Below, in pieces: positions 37,932-47,316 of a DNA stretch of 64,000 bases (within the stretch, counting starts at the first letter, position 1; each line of letters opens with the position of its first letter). A program made the position numbers and the translations under genes. Below the pieces are notes generated by a model that did no database searches, was not told the origin of the DNA, and worked only from the letters and a program-made list of their open reading frames with translations. The stretch is from Pseudomonas sp. GGS8 (lineage in GTDB: Bacteria; Pseudomonadota; Gammaproteobacteria; Pseudomonadales; Pseudomonadaceae): positions 6,575,501-6,639,500 of the forward strand of contig NZ_JALJWF010000001.1 of the NCBI RefSeq assembly GCF_024168645.1, in the 5' to 3' direction.

Positions 37932-38027
37932 CAAAACAGCACACTCCCCAAAAAAAATACTCATCAATGCATACAAACTAGGCGGTTTCGTCAACTTAGC
38001 CAGTTTCTGGCCGAGTTAGACGCCTCA

Positions 38028-38651
38028 TTACCGTTCTTCAAGCACCAGAATCAGCGCTTCATCAGCCAATTGATCGAGGCTCATGCTGCCATCAGCGCGA
38101 AACCAAGTGGTGGTCCAAGATAGCGCGCCCGTCAGGAAACGGCGGGTGATGAACACATCGCCACGGATAAAACCAGCGTCCTTGGCTTCTCCCAGCACCT
38201 GCAGCCAGATGGCTTCATAAATATCGCGCAGCGCCAGAACCTGCGCCTGGCCTTCCTCAGACAGCGAACGCCACTCATACACCAGCACCGCCATGGCCTC
38301 GCCACTGCCGCCCATGATCGACTGCAATTCGCAGCGAATCAGCGCCAGCACCCGCTCGCGCACACTGCCCGCCTCGGCCAGCGCTGCACGCATCAACGCG
38401 GTGTTGTAGCGAATGGTCTCCTCCATCACTGCCCGCAGGATCTCGTCCTTGCTCTTGAAGTGATGAAAAATACTGCCTGACTGGATGCCCACCGCACTGG
38501 CCAGATCCCGCACGGTGGTCCGTTCATAACCTTTGTTGCGAAACAGGTGAGCGGCCACTTGCAGCAGTTTGCCGCGAGCGCTGTCGGGGTCGGTCAATTG
38601 GCCGCTGTCGACCAATTCGCGCATCACCCTCAGGGCTTTTTGCTCGTCCAC
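38028..38651 (-). CDS. atuR: TetR-family repressor of the acyclic terpene genes
   Basis: A 207-residue TetR protein with N-terminal helix-turn-helix (FRNKGYERTTVRDLASAVGIQSGSIFHHFKSKDEI) and an all-helical ligand domain. It is divergent from atuA, the arrangement known from P. aeruginosa, where AtuR represses atuA-H and is released by a terpene-derived CoA thioester. GTG at 38651 is chosen because AGGAGAG precedes it by 5 bases; the frame runs on to 38675. Two inverted copies of a candidate operator lie in the intergenic region. Confidence 0.85.
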   Translation of the reverse strand: MDEQKALRVMRELVDSGQLTDPDSARGKLLQVAAHLFRNKGYERTTVRDLASAVGIQSGSIFHHFKSKDEILRAVMEETIRYNTALMRAALAEAGSVRERVLALIRCELQSIMGGSGEAMAVLVYEWRSLSEEGQAQVLALRDIYEAIWLQVLGEAKDAGFIRGDVFITRRFLTGALSWTTTWFRADGSMSLDQLADEALILVLEER

Positions 38652-38738
38652 CGGTTCTCTCCTACAGTCGATCAATCAAATGCGCCGCTACCCGCTAAAA
38701 CAGCAGGGTTGCGCGGGCAATTTAAGCTGGCGGGGGCG

Positions 38739-38799
38739 ACCAAGCAAGCGCTCGGGTAGAAGATAATCAATGCATTTACAAACCAAGCGCTTGCTTGGT
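38739..38799. promoter_or_regulatory. Paired inverted operator-like sites between atuR and atuA
   Basis: ACCAAGCAAGCGCTCGG (38739-38755) and ACCAAGCGCTTGCTTGGT (38782-38799). The second, itself an imperfect palindrome, is the reverse complement of the first with one change at the end. They lie between the two divergent starts, as expected for AtuR binding. Confidence 0.7.
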
Positions 38800-38829
38800 A
38801 GCCTCGAAACACTTCTGTCGCAGGTGGCT

Positions 38830-40632
38830 ATGGAGTTGACTGTGCCGAAAACAATTCGCATCGGTTGCGCCAGTGCATTCTGGGGTGACACCTCGACCGC
38901 CGCCGCGCAGCTGGTGGAGGGCGGGCGGCTGGACTATCTGGTGTTCGATTATCTGGCCGAAATCACCTTGTCGATCATGGCCGGGGCGCGGATGAAAGAT
39001 CCCGCCACCGGCTACGCCTGCGACTTCATCGAAGTCCTCACCCCCCTCCTCGAGCCGCTTGCGAAACAACAGATCCGGGTGATCAGCAACGCCGGGGGGG
39101 TCAATCCACAGGCCTGCGCCGCCGCCCTGCAAGCCGCCTGCGACAAGGCCGGGGTGGCGCTGAAGATCGCCGTGCTGTCGGGTGACGACCTGCAACCGCA
39201 GTTCAAACAGCTGAGTAGTCTTGGTATCCATGAGATGTTCAGTGGCGCGCCCCTGCCGCCGATGTGCGTATCGACCAACGCCTACCTCGGCGCACCGGGC
39301 ATCGTCGAAGCCCTGCGCCTGGGCGCCGACATTGTGATTACCGGGCGCGTGGTCGACAGCGCCGTGGTCAGCGCCGCGCTGGTGCATGAGTTCGGCTGGT
39401 CGTGGCACGACTACGACAAACTCGCCCAGGCCGCATTGGCCGGGCATCTCATCGAATGTGGCGCCCAGTGCACGGGTGGTAACTTCACCGATTGGCACGA
39501 CGTACCCGACTATGAGCACATCGGTTTTCCAATCGTCGAAGTCGGCGCCGACAGCCAATTCATCGTCAGCAAACCCGACGGCTCCGGCGGCCTGGTCACG
39601 CCCCTGACGGTTGGCGAGCAGATGCTCTACGAAATCGGCAACCCGCAGGCCTATTTGCTGCCCGATGTGGTGTGCGATTTCAGCCAGGTCAAACTCGTAC
39701 AACAAGGCAAAAACGCGGTTCAGGTGCATGGCGCGAAAGGCTTGCCACCGACCGCTCAGTACAAGGTCAGCGCGACGTACCCGGAAGGTTTTCGCTGCAC
39801 CGCCAGTTGCCTGATTGCCGGGATCGATGCCGTGCCCAAGGCCCGACGGGTCAGCCAGGCAATCATCAACAAGACCTCGGAAATGTTCAGCCAGCGCGGC
39901 TGGGCGCCCTACAGCGAAGTGAACATCGAACTGCTGGGCAGCGAAGCCACTTACGGCCCCCACGGCCAGCGCCAGGACAGCCGCGAGGTGGTCATCAAGC
40001 TCGCCGTGCGCCATCCGAGCAAACAGGCCTTGATGCTGTTCTCCCGGGAAATCGCCCAGGCCGCCACCGGCATGGCGCCGGGGTTGACCGGGATCGTCGG
40101 CGGGCGGCCGACGGTGTATCCGGTGATCCGGCTGTTTTCGTTCCTGATCGACAAAACCGCCTGCTCCCTGGCCATCGACCTTGCCGGTGAGCGCCATCCG
40201 TGTGCCCTGCCCGCCCTCGATGCGCTCAACCCGGCTGACTTGCCGCTACCGTTCGATCCGCCCAAAACCACAGAGCGCGCCGACGCCAGTGTGGCCTTGA
40301 TCAAACTCGCCGTAGCGCGCTCCGGCGACAAGGGCAATCATAGCAACATCGGCGTCATGGCCCGTCACCCCGATTACTTGCCGTGGATCGCCGAAGCACT
40401 GACACCCGAGGTGATGGTCGACTGGATGAGCCATGTCCTCGACCCGATCCACGGACGCGTCGAACGCTGGTATTTACCCGGCACTCAGAGCTTCAATTTT
40501 CTTCTGGAAAACGCACTCGGCGGCGGTGGCGTGGCCAGCCTGCGGATCGATCCGCAGGGCAAGGCGTTCGCCCAACAACTGCTGGAGATCCAGATCCCGG
40601 TGCCCCGGCGCATCGCCGATCAGTTCAACTAG
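38830..40632 (+). CDS. atuA: Acyclic terpene utilisation protein AtuA
   Basis: A 600-residue AtuA protein: a DUF1446-type domain (about 8-450; IRIGCASAFWGDTSTAAAQL, SNAGGVNPQACAAAL, GADIVITGRVVDSAVV) and the C-terminal AtuA-like ferredoxin-fold domain (about 485-590; ARSGDKGNHSNIGVMAR). It is required for growth on citronellol and geraniol in P. aeruginosa, but its chemistry is not settled. ATG at 38830 follows AGGTGG; an upstream codon at 38770 would run through the operator and is rejected. Confidence 0.88.
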   Translation: MELTVPKTIRIGCASAFWGDTSTAAAQLVEGGRLDYLVFDYLAEITLSIMAGARMKDPATGYACDFIEVLTPLLEPLAKQQIRVISNAGGVNPQACAAALQAACDKAGVALKIAVLSGDDLQPQFKQLSSLGIHEMFSGAPLPPMCVSTNAYLGAPGIVEALRLGADIVITGRVVDSAVVSAALVHEFGWSWHDYDKLAQAALAGHLIECGAQCTGGNFTDWHDVPDYEHIGFPIVEVGADSQFIVSKPDGSGGLVTPLTVGEQMLYEIGNPQAYLLPDVVCDFSQVKLVQQGKNAVQVHGAKGLPPTAQYKVSATYPEGFRCTASCLIAGIDAVPKARRVSQAIINKTSEMFSQRGWAPYSEVNIELLGSEATYGPHGQRQDSREVVIKLAVRHPSKQALMLFSREIAQAATGMAPGLTGIVGGRPTVYPVIRLFSFLIDKTACSLAIDLAGERHPCALPALDALNPADLPLPFDPPKTTERADASVALIKLAVARSGDKGNHSNIGVMARHPDYLPWIAEALTPEVMVDWMSHVLDPIHGRVERWYLPGTQSFNFLLENALGGGGVASLRIDPQGKAFAQQLLEIQIPVPRRIADQFN

Positions 40633-40644
40633 AGGACTGTCGCC

Positions 40645-40947
40645 ATGGCTTACGACTCGATTTTCAAAACCGACCTGTTCGCCGGCCAAAACATCATCGT
40701 CACCGGGGGCGGCAGCGGCACCGAATCGGAAATCAGCGCGGCGATTGTGTTCCTGCTCAGCCCAGCAGCGGCGTTTGTCAGCGGCAGCACGTTGCGCATT
40801 GACGGTGCCGCCAGCCTCGGCGGGCGGGCCTGGCCAATGCACAAGGCGCAGAACAGTCACTCGTACAACGGTTTTCACCGCGCCTATTTACCCGAGGTAC
40901 TTCGACCCGAAGCCTCTAAACCAGACGAGCTCAAGGACAAGGAATAA
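40645..40947 (+). pseudogene. atuB: atuB with a large in-frame internal deletion
   Basis: A 100-residue frame joining the start of AtuB (MAYDSIFKTDLFAGQNIIVTGGGSG) directly to its end (TESEISAAIVFLLSPAAAFVSG ... HRAYLPEVLR). Full-length AtuB is an SDR oxidoreductase of about 295 residues, so roughly 195 codons are gone with the frame intact. The missing part holds the rest of the TGxxxGxG loop, the NAG motif and the catalytic Ser and YxxxK, so the product cannot be an active dehydrogenase. Start codon, upstream AGAGGA and the close spacing to atuA and atuC are kept. A truncated but expressed protein or an assembly error are the alternatives. Confidence 0.85.
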
Positions 40948-40950
40948 CCC

Positions 40951-42567
40951 ATGCCGGTCATCCAGTCCCAAGTCGACCCGTTCAGCGAACCGTTCGCCCG
41001 CAATCGGGCGGCCATGCTGGCCGGCATCGAGCAGGTCCGCCAGCTCGAACAGAACCTGCTGAATAAAGCCGCTGAAGCCAAACCCAGGTTCGACAAGCGC
41101 GGGCAATTGCTGCCCCGGGAGCGGCTGAACCTGCTGCTCGACCCCGGCGCACCGTTCCTCGAACTGGCGAGCCTGGCCGGCTACAAGCTGCACGATGACA
41201 AGGACGGCAGCGCGGCCGGCGGCGGTTTGATCGCCGGGATCGGTTACGTGTCCGGCGTGCGGGTGCTGGTGGTAGCGAACAACAGTGCCATAAAGGGCGG
41301 GACCATTTCCCCCAGCGGCCTGAAAAAGTCCCTGCGCCTGCAACAGATCGCCATGGAAAACAAACTGCCGGTGATCACCCTCGCCGAGAGCGGTGGCGCC
41401 AACCTCAATTACGCCGCAGAGATTTTCGTCGAAGGCGCGCGCAGCTTTGCCAATCAGGCGCGGATGTCAGCCATGGGCTTGCCGCAAATCACCGTGGTCC
41501 ATGGCTCGGCCACGGCAGGCGGCGCTTATCAGCCGGGGTTGTCGGATTACGTGGTGGTGGTGCGCGGCAAGGCCAAGCTGTTTCTCGCCGGGCCGCCGTT
41601 GCTCAAGGCCGCCACCGGTGAAGTCGCCACCGACGAAGAACTGGGCGGTGCCGAGATGCACGCGCAAACCGCTGGCACCGCCGAATACCTGGCCGAGAAC
41701 GATGCCGATGGCGTGCGCCAGGTGCGCGAGATCGTCAGCCTGTTGCCGTGGAACGATCAGTTGCCGTGGTTACCGGAACGTCGGTGGGAAGAACCGCTCT
41801 ACCCCATCGACGAACTGCTGGGGCTGATCCCGGATGACCCGAAGAAACCTTACGACGTACGTGAAATCATCGCGCGGATTGCCGACGCTTCGAACTTCCT
41901 CGAATTCAAAGGCGAGTTCGATCAGCAGACGGTGTGCGGGCATTTGCAGATCCAGGGTCGAGCCTGCGGTTTCATCGGCAACAACGGCCCGATCACGCCC
42001 AAGGGTGCGAGCAAGGCCGCGCAGTTCATTCAACTTTGCGACCAGAGCCAGACGCCGCTGCTGTTTTTCCACAACACCACCGGCTTCATGGTCGGCACCG
42101 AGTCGGAACAGCAAGGCGTGATCAAGCATGGCGCGAAAATGATTCAAGCGGTGGCCAATGCCCGGGTGCCTAAACTGACAATCATCGTCGGCGGTTCCTA
42201 CGGTGCCGGCAATTACGCGATGTGCGGCCGCGGTCTCGACCCGCGCTTCATCTTCGCCTGGCCCAACAGCCGCACCGCGGTGATGGGCGGTGCCCAGGCC
42301 GGCAAAGTGCTGCGGATCGTCACCGAAGCCAAACAACTCAAGGACGGACTGGTGCCCGACCCGAAGATGCTCGACAGGCTGGAACAGGTCACCGCGCAAA
42401 AACTCGACAGCCAATCCACCGCGCTGTATGGCAGCGCCAACCTGTGGGACGACGGGCTGATCGATCCGCGGGATACCCGCACATTGCTCGGATACTTGCT
42501 GGACATCTGCCATGAGGCCGAGGTGCGTGTGCTGCAAGCCAACAGTTTTGGTGTAGCCCGCTTCTAA
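40951..42567 (+). CDS. atuC: Geranyl-CoA carboxylase beta (carboxyltransferase) subunit
   Basis: A 538-residue carboxyltransferase subunit. The two crotonase-like halves carry ESGGANLNYAAEIF and GSATAGGAYQPGLSDY in the first and NNGPITPKGASKAAQFI and GSYGAGNYAMCGRGLDPRF in the second. With AtuF it carboxylates cis-geranyl-CoA to isohexenyl-glutaconyl-CoA. It closely resembles the methylcrotonyl-CoA enzyme LiuB, but the atu context makes AtuC the better call. Three bases after the atuB remnant. Confidence 0.88.
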   Translation: MPVIQSQVDPFSEPFARNRAAMLAGIEQVRQLEQNLLNKAAEAKPRFDKRGQLLPRERLNLLLDPGAPFLELASLAGYKLHDDKDGSAAGGGLIAGIGYVSGVRVLVVANNSAIKGGTISPSGLKKSLRLQQIAMENKLPVITLAESGGANLNYAAEIFVEGARSFANQARMSAMGLPQITVVHGSATAGGAYQPGLSDYVVVVRGKAKLFLAGPPLLKAATGEVATDEELGGAEMHAQTAGTAEYLAENDADGVRQVREIVSLLPWNDQLPWLPERRWEEPLYPIDELLGLIPDDPKKPYDVREIIARIADASNFLEFKGEFDQQTVCGHLQIQGRACGFIGNNGPITPKGASKAAQFIQLCDQSQTPLLFFHNTTGFMVGTESEQQGVIKHGAKMIQAVANARVPKLTIIVGGSYGAGNYAMCGRGLDPRFIFAWPNSRTAVMGGAQAGKVLRIVTEAKQLKDGLVPDPKMLDRLEQVTAQKLDSQSTALYGSANLWDDGLIDPRDTRTLLGYLLDICHEAEVRVLQANSFGVARF

Positions 42568-42591
42568 GCGGCGATCAGGAGAACAATAAAA

Positions 42592-43749
42592 ATGATCTTC
42601 ACCCAGGAACACGAAGCACTGCGCCGCACCGTCCGCCAATTCGTCGATCATGAAATCAATCCTCACGTCGAGGAGTGGGAAAAGGCCGGACGCTTTCCGA
42701 TCCATGAGATTTTCCGCAAGGCGGGTGAGCTCGGTTTGCTGGGGATTTCCAAACCGGAAAAATTCGGCGGCATGGGCCTCGATTACAGCTATTCGATTGT
42801 GGCGGCCGAAGAGTTCGGCACCATTCATTGCGGCGGCATTCCGATGTCCATCGGTGTGCAGACCGACATGTGCACCCCGGCTCTGGCGCGCTTCGGCTCC
42901 GATGAACTGCGCGAAGAGTTCCTGCGGCCGGCGATCACCGGCGAGCAAGTCGGCTGCATCGGAGTTTCCGAAGTCGGTGCCGGTTCCGACGTCGCCGGGC
43001 TGAAAACCACCGCCAGCAAGGACGGCGACGACTACGTGATCAACGGCAGCAAGATGTGGATCACCAATTCGCCGAGCGCCGATTTTATCTGCCTGCTGGC
43101 CAACACCTCGGACGACAAACCGCACATCAACAAATCGCTGATCATGGTGCCGATGAACAGCCCTGGCATCAGCCTCAGCTCGCACCTGGACAAACTCGGC
43201 ATGCGCAGCTCGGAAACCGCCCAAGTGTTTTTCGACAATGTGCGCGTGCCGCAACGCAACCGCATCGGCCACGAAGGTGCGGGATTCATGATGCAGATGC
43301 TGCAGTTCCAGGAAGAACGGCTGTTCGGCGCGGCGAACATGATCAAGGGCCTGGAATATTGCGTCGACAGCACCATCGAGTACTGCAAGGAGCGCAAAAC
43401 CTTCGGCAATGCGCTGATCGACAACCAGGTCATCCATTTTCGCCTGGCTGAACTGCAAACCGAAATCGAATGCCTGCGGGCGCTGGTCTACCAGGCCACC
43501 GAGCAATACATCACAGGCCAGGACGTCACCCGTCTGGCCTCCATGGCCAAACTCAAGGCCGGGCGACTGGGCCGGGAGGTCAGCGACAGTTGCCTGCAAT
43601 ACTGGGGCGGCATGGGTTTCATGTGGGACAACCCAGTGGCCCGGGCTTACCGTGATGTGCGGCTGGTATCGATCGGCGGTGGTGCCGACGAAATCATGCT
43701 GGGGATCATCTGCAAACTCATGGGCATCCTGCCGGGGAAAAACAAATGA
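42592..43749 (+). CDS. atuD: Citronellyl-CoA dehydrogenase
   Basis: A 385-residue FAD acyl-CoA dehydrogenase. FAD/substrate motifs IGVSEVGAGSDVAGLKTTA, KMWITNSPSADF and the C-terminal QYWGGMGFMWDNPVARAYRD are present. AtuD oxidises citronellyl-CoA to cis-geranyl-CoA, the substrate of AtuCF. CAGGAGAA precedes the ATG, and the stop overlaps atuE by 4 bases. Confidence 0.86.
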   Translation: MIFTQEHEALRRTVRQFVDHEINPHVEEWEKAGRFPIHEIFRKAGELGLLGISKPEKFGGMGLDYSYSIVAAEEFGTIHCGGIPMSIGVQTDMCTPALARFGSDELREEFLRPAITGEQVGCIGVSEVGAGSDVAGLKTTASKDGDDYVINGSKMWITNSPSADFICLLANTSDDKPHINKSLIMVPMNSPGISLSSHLDKLGMRSSETAQVFFDNVRVPQRNRIGHEGAGFMMQMLQFQEERLFGAANMIKGLEYCVDSTIEYCKERKTFGNALIDNQVIHFRLAELQTEIECLRALVYQATEQYITGQDVTRLASMAKLKAGRLGREVSDSCLQYWGGMGFMWDNPVARAYRDVRLVSIGGGADEIMLGIICKLMGILPGKNK

Positions 43750-44543
43750 GCACCCTCCCCCTCTGTCACACCCTGTTACTCGGACTGCATACCGGCGTGC
43801 TGCACATCACCCTCAATCGCCCGGACAGCCGTAATGCCATGAGCTTGCAGATGGTCACCGAACTGCGCGCAGTGCTGGCAGCGGTGCACGATGAGCGGCA
43901 GATTCGCGCATTGGTGATCGGTGGTGCCGGCGGGCATTTTTGTGCCGGTGCCGACATCAAGGACATGGCCAACGCCCGCGCTCAAGGCCAGCACGCCTAC
44001 CGCGATTTGAACCGTGCGTTCGGCGCGCTGTTGAAAGAAACCCAATACGCGCCCCAAGTGGTCATCACCGTGCTGCAAGGCGCAGTGCTCGGTGGCGGCC
44101 TCGGCCTGGCCTGCGTCAGCGACATCGCGATGGCCGATCATCAGGCGCAATTCGGCCTGCCGGAAACCAGCCTGGGCCTGTTGCCGGCGCAGATCGCGCC
44201 ATACGTGGTGCAGCGCATCGGCCTGACCCAGGCCCGTCGCCTGGCCCTGACCGCTGCACGCTTCGACGGCACTCAGGCGCGGCGCATGGGGCTGGTGCAT
44301 TTTGTCGAACATGACCCACAAGCCTTGGCCGAACGCCTCGATGAGGTGCTGGCCCATGTACTGTGTTGTGCGCCGGGGGCGAATGCGGCGACCAAAAAAC
44401 TGTTGCTGGCGAGTGCCGGACAACCCTCGGATGATCTGCTGGATCAGGCGGCCGAGTGGTTCAGCGACGCGGTGACCGGGGCGGAAGGGGTCGAGGGCAC
44501 GATGGCCTTCGTGCAAAAACGTAAACCGGGGTGGGCGCCATAA
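43746..44543 (+). CDS. atuE: Isohexenylglutaconyl-CoA hydratase
   Basis: A 265-residue crotonase with oxyanion-hole loops GGHFCAGADIKDM and GAVLGGGLGLACVSD and the acid/base Glu in GLPETSLGLLP. AtuE hydrates isohexenyl-glutaconyl-CoA, the AtuCF product. Translationally coupled to atuD. A REP pair separates it from atuF. Confidence 0.86.
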   Translation: MSTLPLCHTLLLGLHTGVLHITLNRPDSRNAMSLQMVTELRAVLAAVHDERQIRALVIGGAGGHFCAGADIKDMANARAQGQHAYRDLNRAFGALLKETQYAPQVVITVLQGAVLGGGLGLACVSDIAMADHQAQFGLPETSLGLLPAQIAPYVVQRIGLTQARRLALTAARFDGTQARRMGLVHFVEHDPQALAERLDEVLAHVLCCAPGANAATKKLLLASAGQPSDDLLDQAAEWFSDAVTGAEGVEGTMAFVQKRKPGWAP

Positions 44544-44546
44544 AAG

Positions 44547-44624
44547 CATCGCGGGCAAGCCCGCTCCCACAGGATTTTGTGAACGACACAGATCCCTGTG
44601 GGAGCGGGCTTGCCCGCGATGGGG
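44547..44624. repeat. REP pair (BIME-like) inside the atu operon
   Basis: Facing REP copies (44547-44573 and 44595-44624) in the gap between atuE and atuF. It could lower expression of atuF relative to atuC or stabilise the upstream message. Confidence 0.87.
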
Positions 44625-44660
44625 CCATCACATTCACCGCAAAAACCAAGGAAATACCCC

Positions 44661-46622
44661 ATGCCGGCCCTCAAGAAAATCCTGATCGCCAACCGCGGTG
44701 AAATCGCCTGCCGCGTCCAGCGCACCGCGCAAAACCTGGGCTACCGCACCGTCGCCGTATTCAGCGACGCCGACACCGATGCGCTGCACGTGCAGATGGC
44801 CGACGAAGCTGTGAACATCGGCCCGGCCCCGGTGCAGCAGTCTTATCTGAACATCCCGGCCATCATCGACGCCGCCCGGCGCACCGGTGCCGATGCAATC
44901 CATCCCGGTTACGGCTTCCTCTCGGAAAACCCCGGTTTCGCCCTCGCCTGCCAACAGGCCGGCATCACGTTCATCGGCCCCAGCCCTGAAGCCATCGAAC
45001 TGATGGGCAGTAAACGGCTGTCGAAACTCGCCATGATCAAAGCGGGCGTACCTTGCATCAAAGGCTATCAGGGCAGCAAACAGGACGACGCGACCCTGCG
45101 CCGCGAAGCCGAGCGCATCGGCTACCCGCTGATGATCAAGGCCAGTGCTGGCGGTGGCGGTCGGGGCATGCGCCTGGTGCACAGCGCAGCCGAATTGCTG
45201 GAGCAGATCCGCACCGCACGCTCCGAAGCCCTGCACGGGTTTGGCAGCGACGAACTGATTCTCGAACAAGCCTTGATCGATTCGCGTCACGTTGAAGTTC
45301 AGGTGTTCGGTGACCAGCACGGCAACCTGATCTACCTCGGCGAGCGTGACTGTTCGATCCAGCGCCGCCACCAGAAAATCATCGAAGAAGCGCCCTGCCC
45401 GGTAATGACCGCCGAGTTGCGCCAAGCCATGGGCGAAGCGGCGCTCAAGGCCGGTCGCGCGGTGAATTACGTGGGGGCGGGTACGGTGGAATTCCTGCTG
45501 GATACTCACGGCCGTTTTTACTTCCTGGAGATGAACACCCGGTTGCAAGTGGAACACCCGGTGACTGAACTGATCACCGGCCTCGATCTGGTGGCCTGGC
45601 AGTTACACATCGCCGAAGGGCAACCGCTGCCGCTACGACAAGAACAGGTGCAGTTCAACGGGCACGCCATGGAGGTGCGCCTGTATGCCGACGATCCGGC
45701 CCAAGGATTTCTGCCACAAACCGGGCGAATCGTGGTTTGGGAGCCAGCATTACAGGGCAGCGTACGGATCGACCATGGCCTGATCGAAGGCCAGTCTGTC
45801 AGACCGTTTTATGACCCGTTGCTGGGCAAGCTCATCGCCCACGGCGCCACCCGTGAAGAAGCCCGGCGCAAGTTACTGCGGGCAGTGCAGGACAGCGTGC
45901 TGCTGGGCGTGCAGAGCAATCAGCGCTTGCTCGCCAATCTGCTGGAGCATCCGCAGTTCATCCGTGGCGAGTTCAGCACCGGGTTCATCCCGATGAATTT
46001 CGCCGACCACCCCTGCCTCCATCCGCATGTACCCAGCGCCGAAGAGCTGGCCATCGCCGCAGCGCTGTTTTATCAGGCTTGCGCGCAGGTTCACCGTGCC
46101 CCGCTAGCCGGTTGGCGCAACAATGCCAGCGTTCATCTGCACTATCGGATCGGCCTGGAGGATCAGGCCTGGCCGGTAGAGCTGCACGCTGAACCTGGCG
46201 AACCCTACCGTGTGCAGGTTGGCGCCCGGACCCTCGAACTGCAGGTCATCCAGTGCGACGGACGCTGGGCCACCCTGCAAATCGACGGCATCCGCCAACG
46301 CCATGCCTACCGCCTCGAAGCCGGTCAACTCTGGTTGTTCACGCGCCCCGGCAGCCTGCGGCTGGTTGATCGGACCCGGGCGCTGGTCGGCGGCCAGGCC
46401 AGTGTCAGCTCCGGCACGCTCAAGGCGCCGATGGACGGGGCGATCGTCGACGTATTGGTCAGTGAGGGCAGCCCGGTCAGCAAAGGGCAGCTGCTGGTGG
46501 TGCTTGAAGCGATGAAAATGGAGCATCCACTCAAATCGGGTATCGACGGCGTGCTCAAGCGCTTACAGGTCAGGGTTGGCGACCAGGTAAAAAATCGTCA
46601 GATTCTGTTGGAGGTCGAATAA
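44661..46622 (+). CDS. atuF: Geranyl-CoA carboxylase alpha (biotin) subunit
   Basis: A 653-residue biotin-dependent subunit: biotin carboxylase domain (about 1-445; KILIANRGEIACRV, ATP loop KASAGGGGRGMRL, EMNTRLQVEHPVTE), a linker, and a biotinyl domain at the C-terminus with EAMKMEHP, biotinylated on Lys619. Pairs with AtuC. ATG at 44661 follows AAGGAAA; the frame upstream runs into the REP element and is rejected. No atuG or atuH follows; the next gene is unrelated. Confidence 0.88.
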   Translation: MPALKKILIANRGEIACRVQRTAQNLGYRTVAVFSDADTDALHVQMADEAVNIGPAPVQQSYLNIPAIIDAARRTGADAIHPGYGFLSENPGFALACQQAGITFIGPSPEAIELMGSKRLSKLAMIKAGVPCIKGYQGSKQDDATLRREAERIGYPLMIKASAGGGGRGMRLVHSAAELLEQIRTARSEALHGFGSDELILEQALIDSRHVEVQVFGDQHGNLIYLGERDCSIQRRHQKIIEEAPCPVMTAELRQAMGEAALKAGRAVNYVGAGTVEFLLDTHGRFYFLEMNTRLQVEHPVTELITGLDLVAWQLHIAEGQPLPLRQEQVQFNGHAMEVRLYADDPAQGFLPQTGRIVVWEPALQGSVRIDHGLIEGQSVRPFYDPLLGKLIAHGATREEARRKLLRAVQDSVLLGVQSNQRLLANLLEHPQFIRGEFSTGFIPMNFADHPCLHPHVPSAEELAIAAALFYQACAQVHRAPLAGWRNNASVHLHYRIGLEDQAWPVELHAEPGEPYRVQVGARTLELQVIQCDGRWATLQIDGIRQRHAYRLEAGQLWLFTRPGSLRLVDRTRALVGGQASVSSGTLKAPMDGAIVDVLVSEGSPVSKGQLLVVLEAMKMEHPLKSGIDGVLKRLQVRVGDQVKNRQILLEVE

Positions 46623-46693
46623 GCCGCTAGGCGGATCCGCCGGGTTTGGCTACGCTCAAGCCCTATCAGGATGCGGATACCAGGAAACCTGCA

Positions 46694-47242
46694 ATGCCTC
46701 ACTGGCTGGTCATTGATCTGGAAGCCACCACAGATGAGGGCGGCTGGCCAGTTACAGAAATGGAAATCATCGAAATCGGCGCCACCCTCGTGGACCGCAA
46801 AGGCCGGGAGCTGGATCACTTCCAGTGCTTCGTGCGCCCGTTGCGTCGCCCCCTGCTGACCCCGTTTTGCCGCGAACTGACCCACATCACCCAGGCCAAT
46901 GTCGATGCTGCCCAGTCCCTGAGCGACGTCTGGGTTTCGTTCGAACGCTGGCTCGGCCAGCATCTCTCGCACCTGGAAGGCTGGGCCAGTTGGGGCGATT
47001 ACGACCGCAAGCAGCTGCTTCAGGAATGGCAGCGGCTGCAACTCGACAGCGCCCTGAGCCGAGTGCAGCACTTGAATCTCAAACAACGTTTCGCCAAGGC
47101 CTGTCGACTGGAGCGCCCGCTGGGGCTCAATGGCGCCCTGCAACTGGCGGGCCTGCAGTTCAACGGTCAGCAGCATCGGGCGCTGGAGGATGCGCGCAAT
47201 ACCGCACGCCTGTTACCACTGATTTTCCCCGCCAATCCTTGA
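46694..47242 (+). CDS. DEDDh 3'-5' exonuclease (RNase T/KapD-like)
   Basis: A 182-residue exonuclease-fold protein with the acidic residues in order: VIDLEATT (Exo I), the Asp in WASWGDYD (Exo II), and [13 protein letters not shown] (Exo III, His and Asp). It probably trims RNA or DNA 3' ends with two metal ions; the substrate is not known. ATG at 46694 with CAGGAAAC, giving the usual short start before the DLE motif; 46646 would add 16 residues. Confidence 0.82.
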   Translation: MPHWLVIDLEATTDEGGWPVTEMEIIEIGATLVDRKGRELDHFQCFVRPLRRPLLTPFCRELTHITQANVDAAQSLSDVWVSFERWLGQHLSHLEGWASWGDYDRKQLLQEWQRLQLDSALSRVQHLNLKQRFAKACRLERPLGLNGALQLAGLQFNGQQHRALEDARNTARLLPLIFPANP

Positions 47243-47316
47243 GTGCAGGAGGTGACGCCTATCGACACCTTGTGCATACTGGCCAGCCCTTTTTAGCCCT
47301 TTTCGAGGAATCGCCC

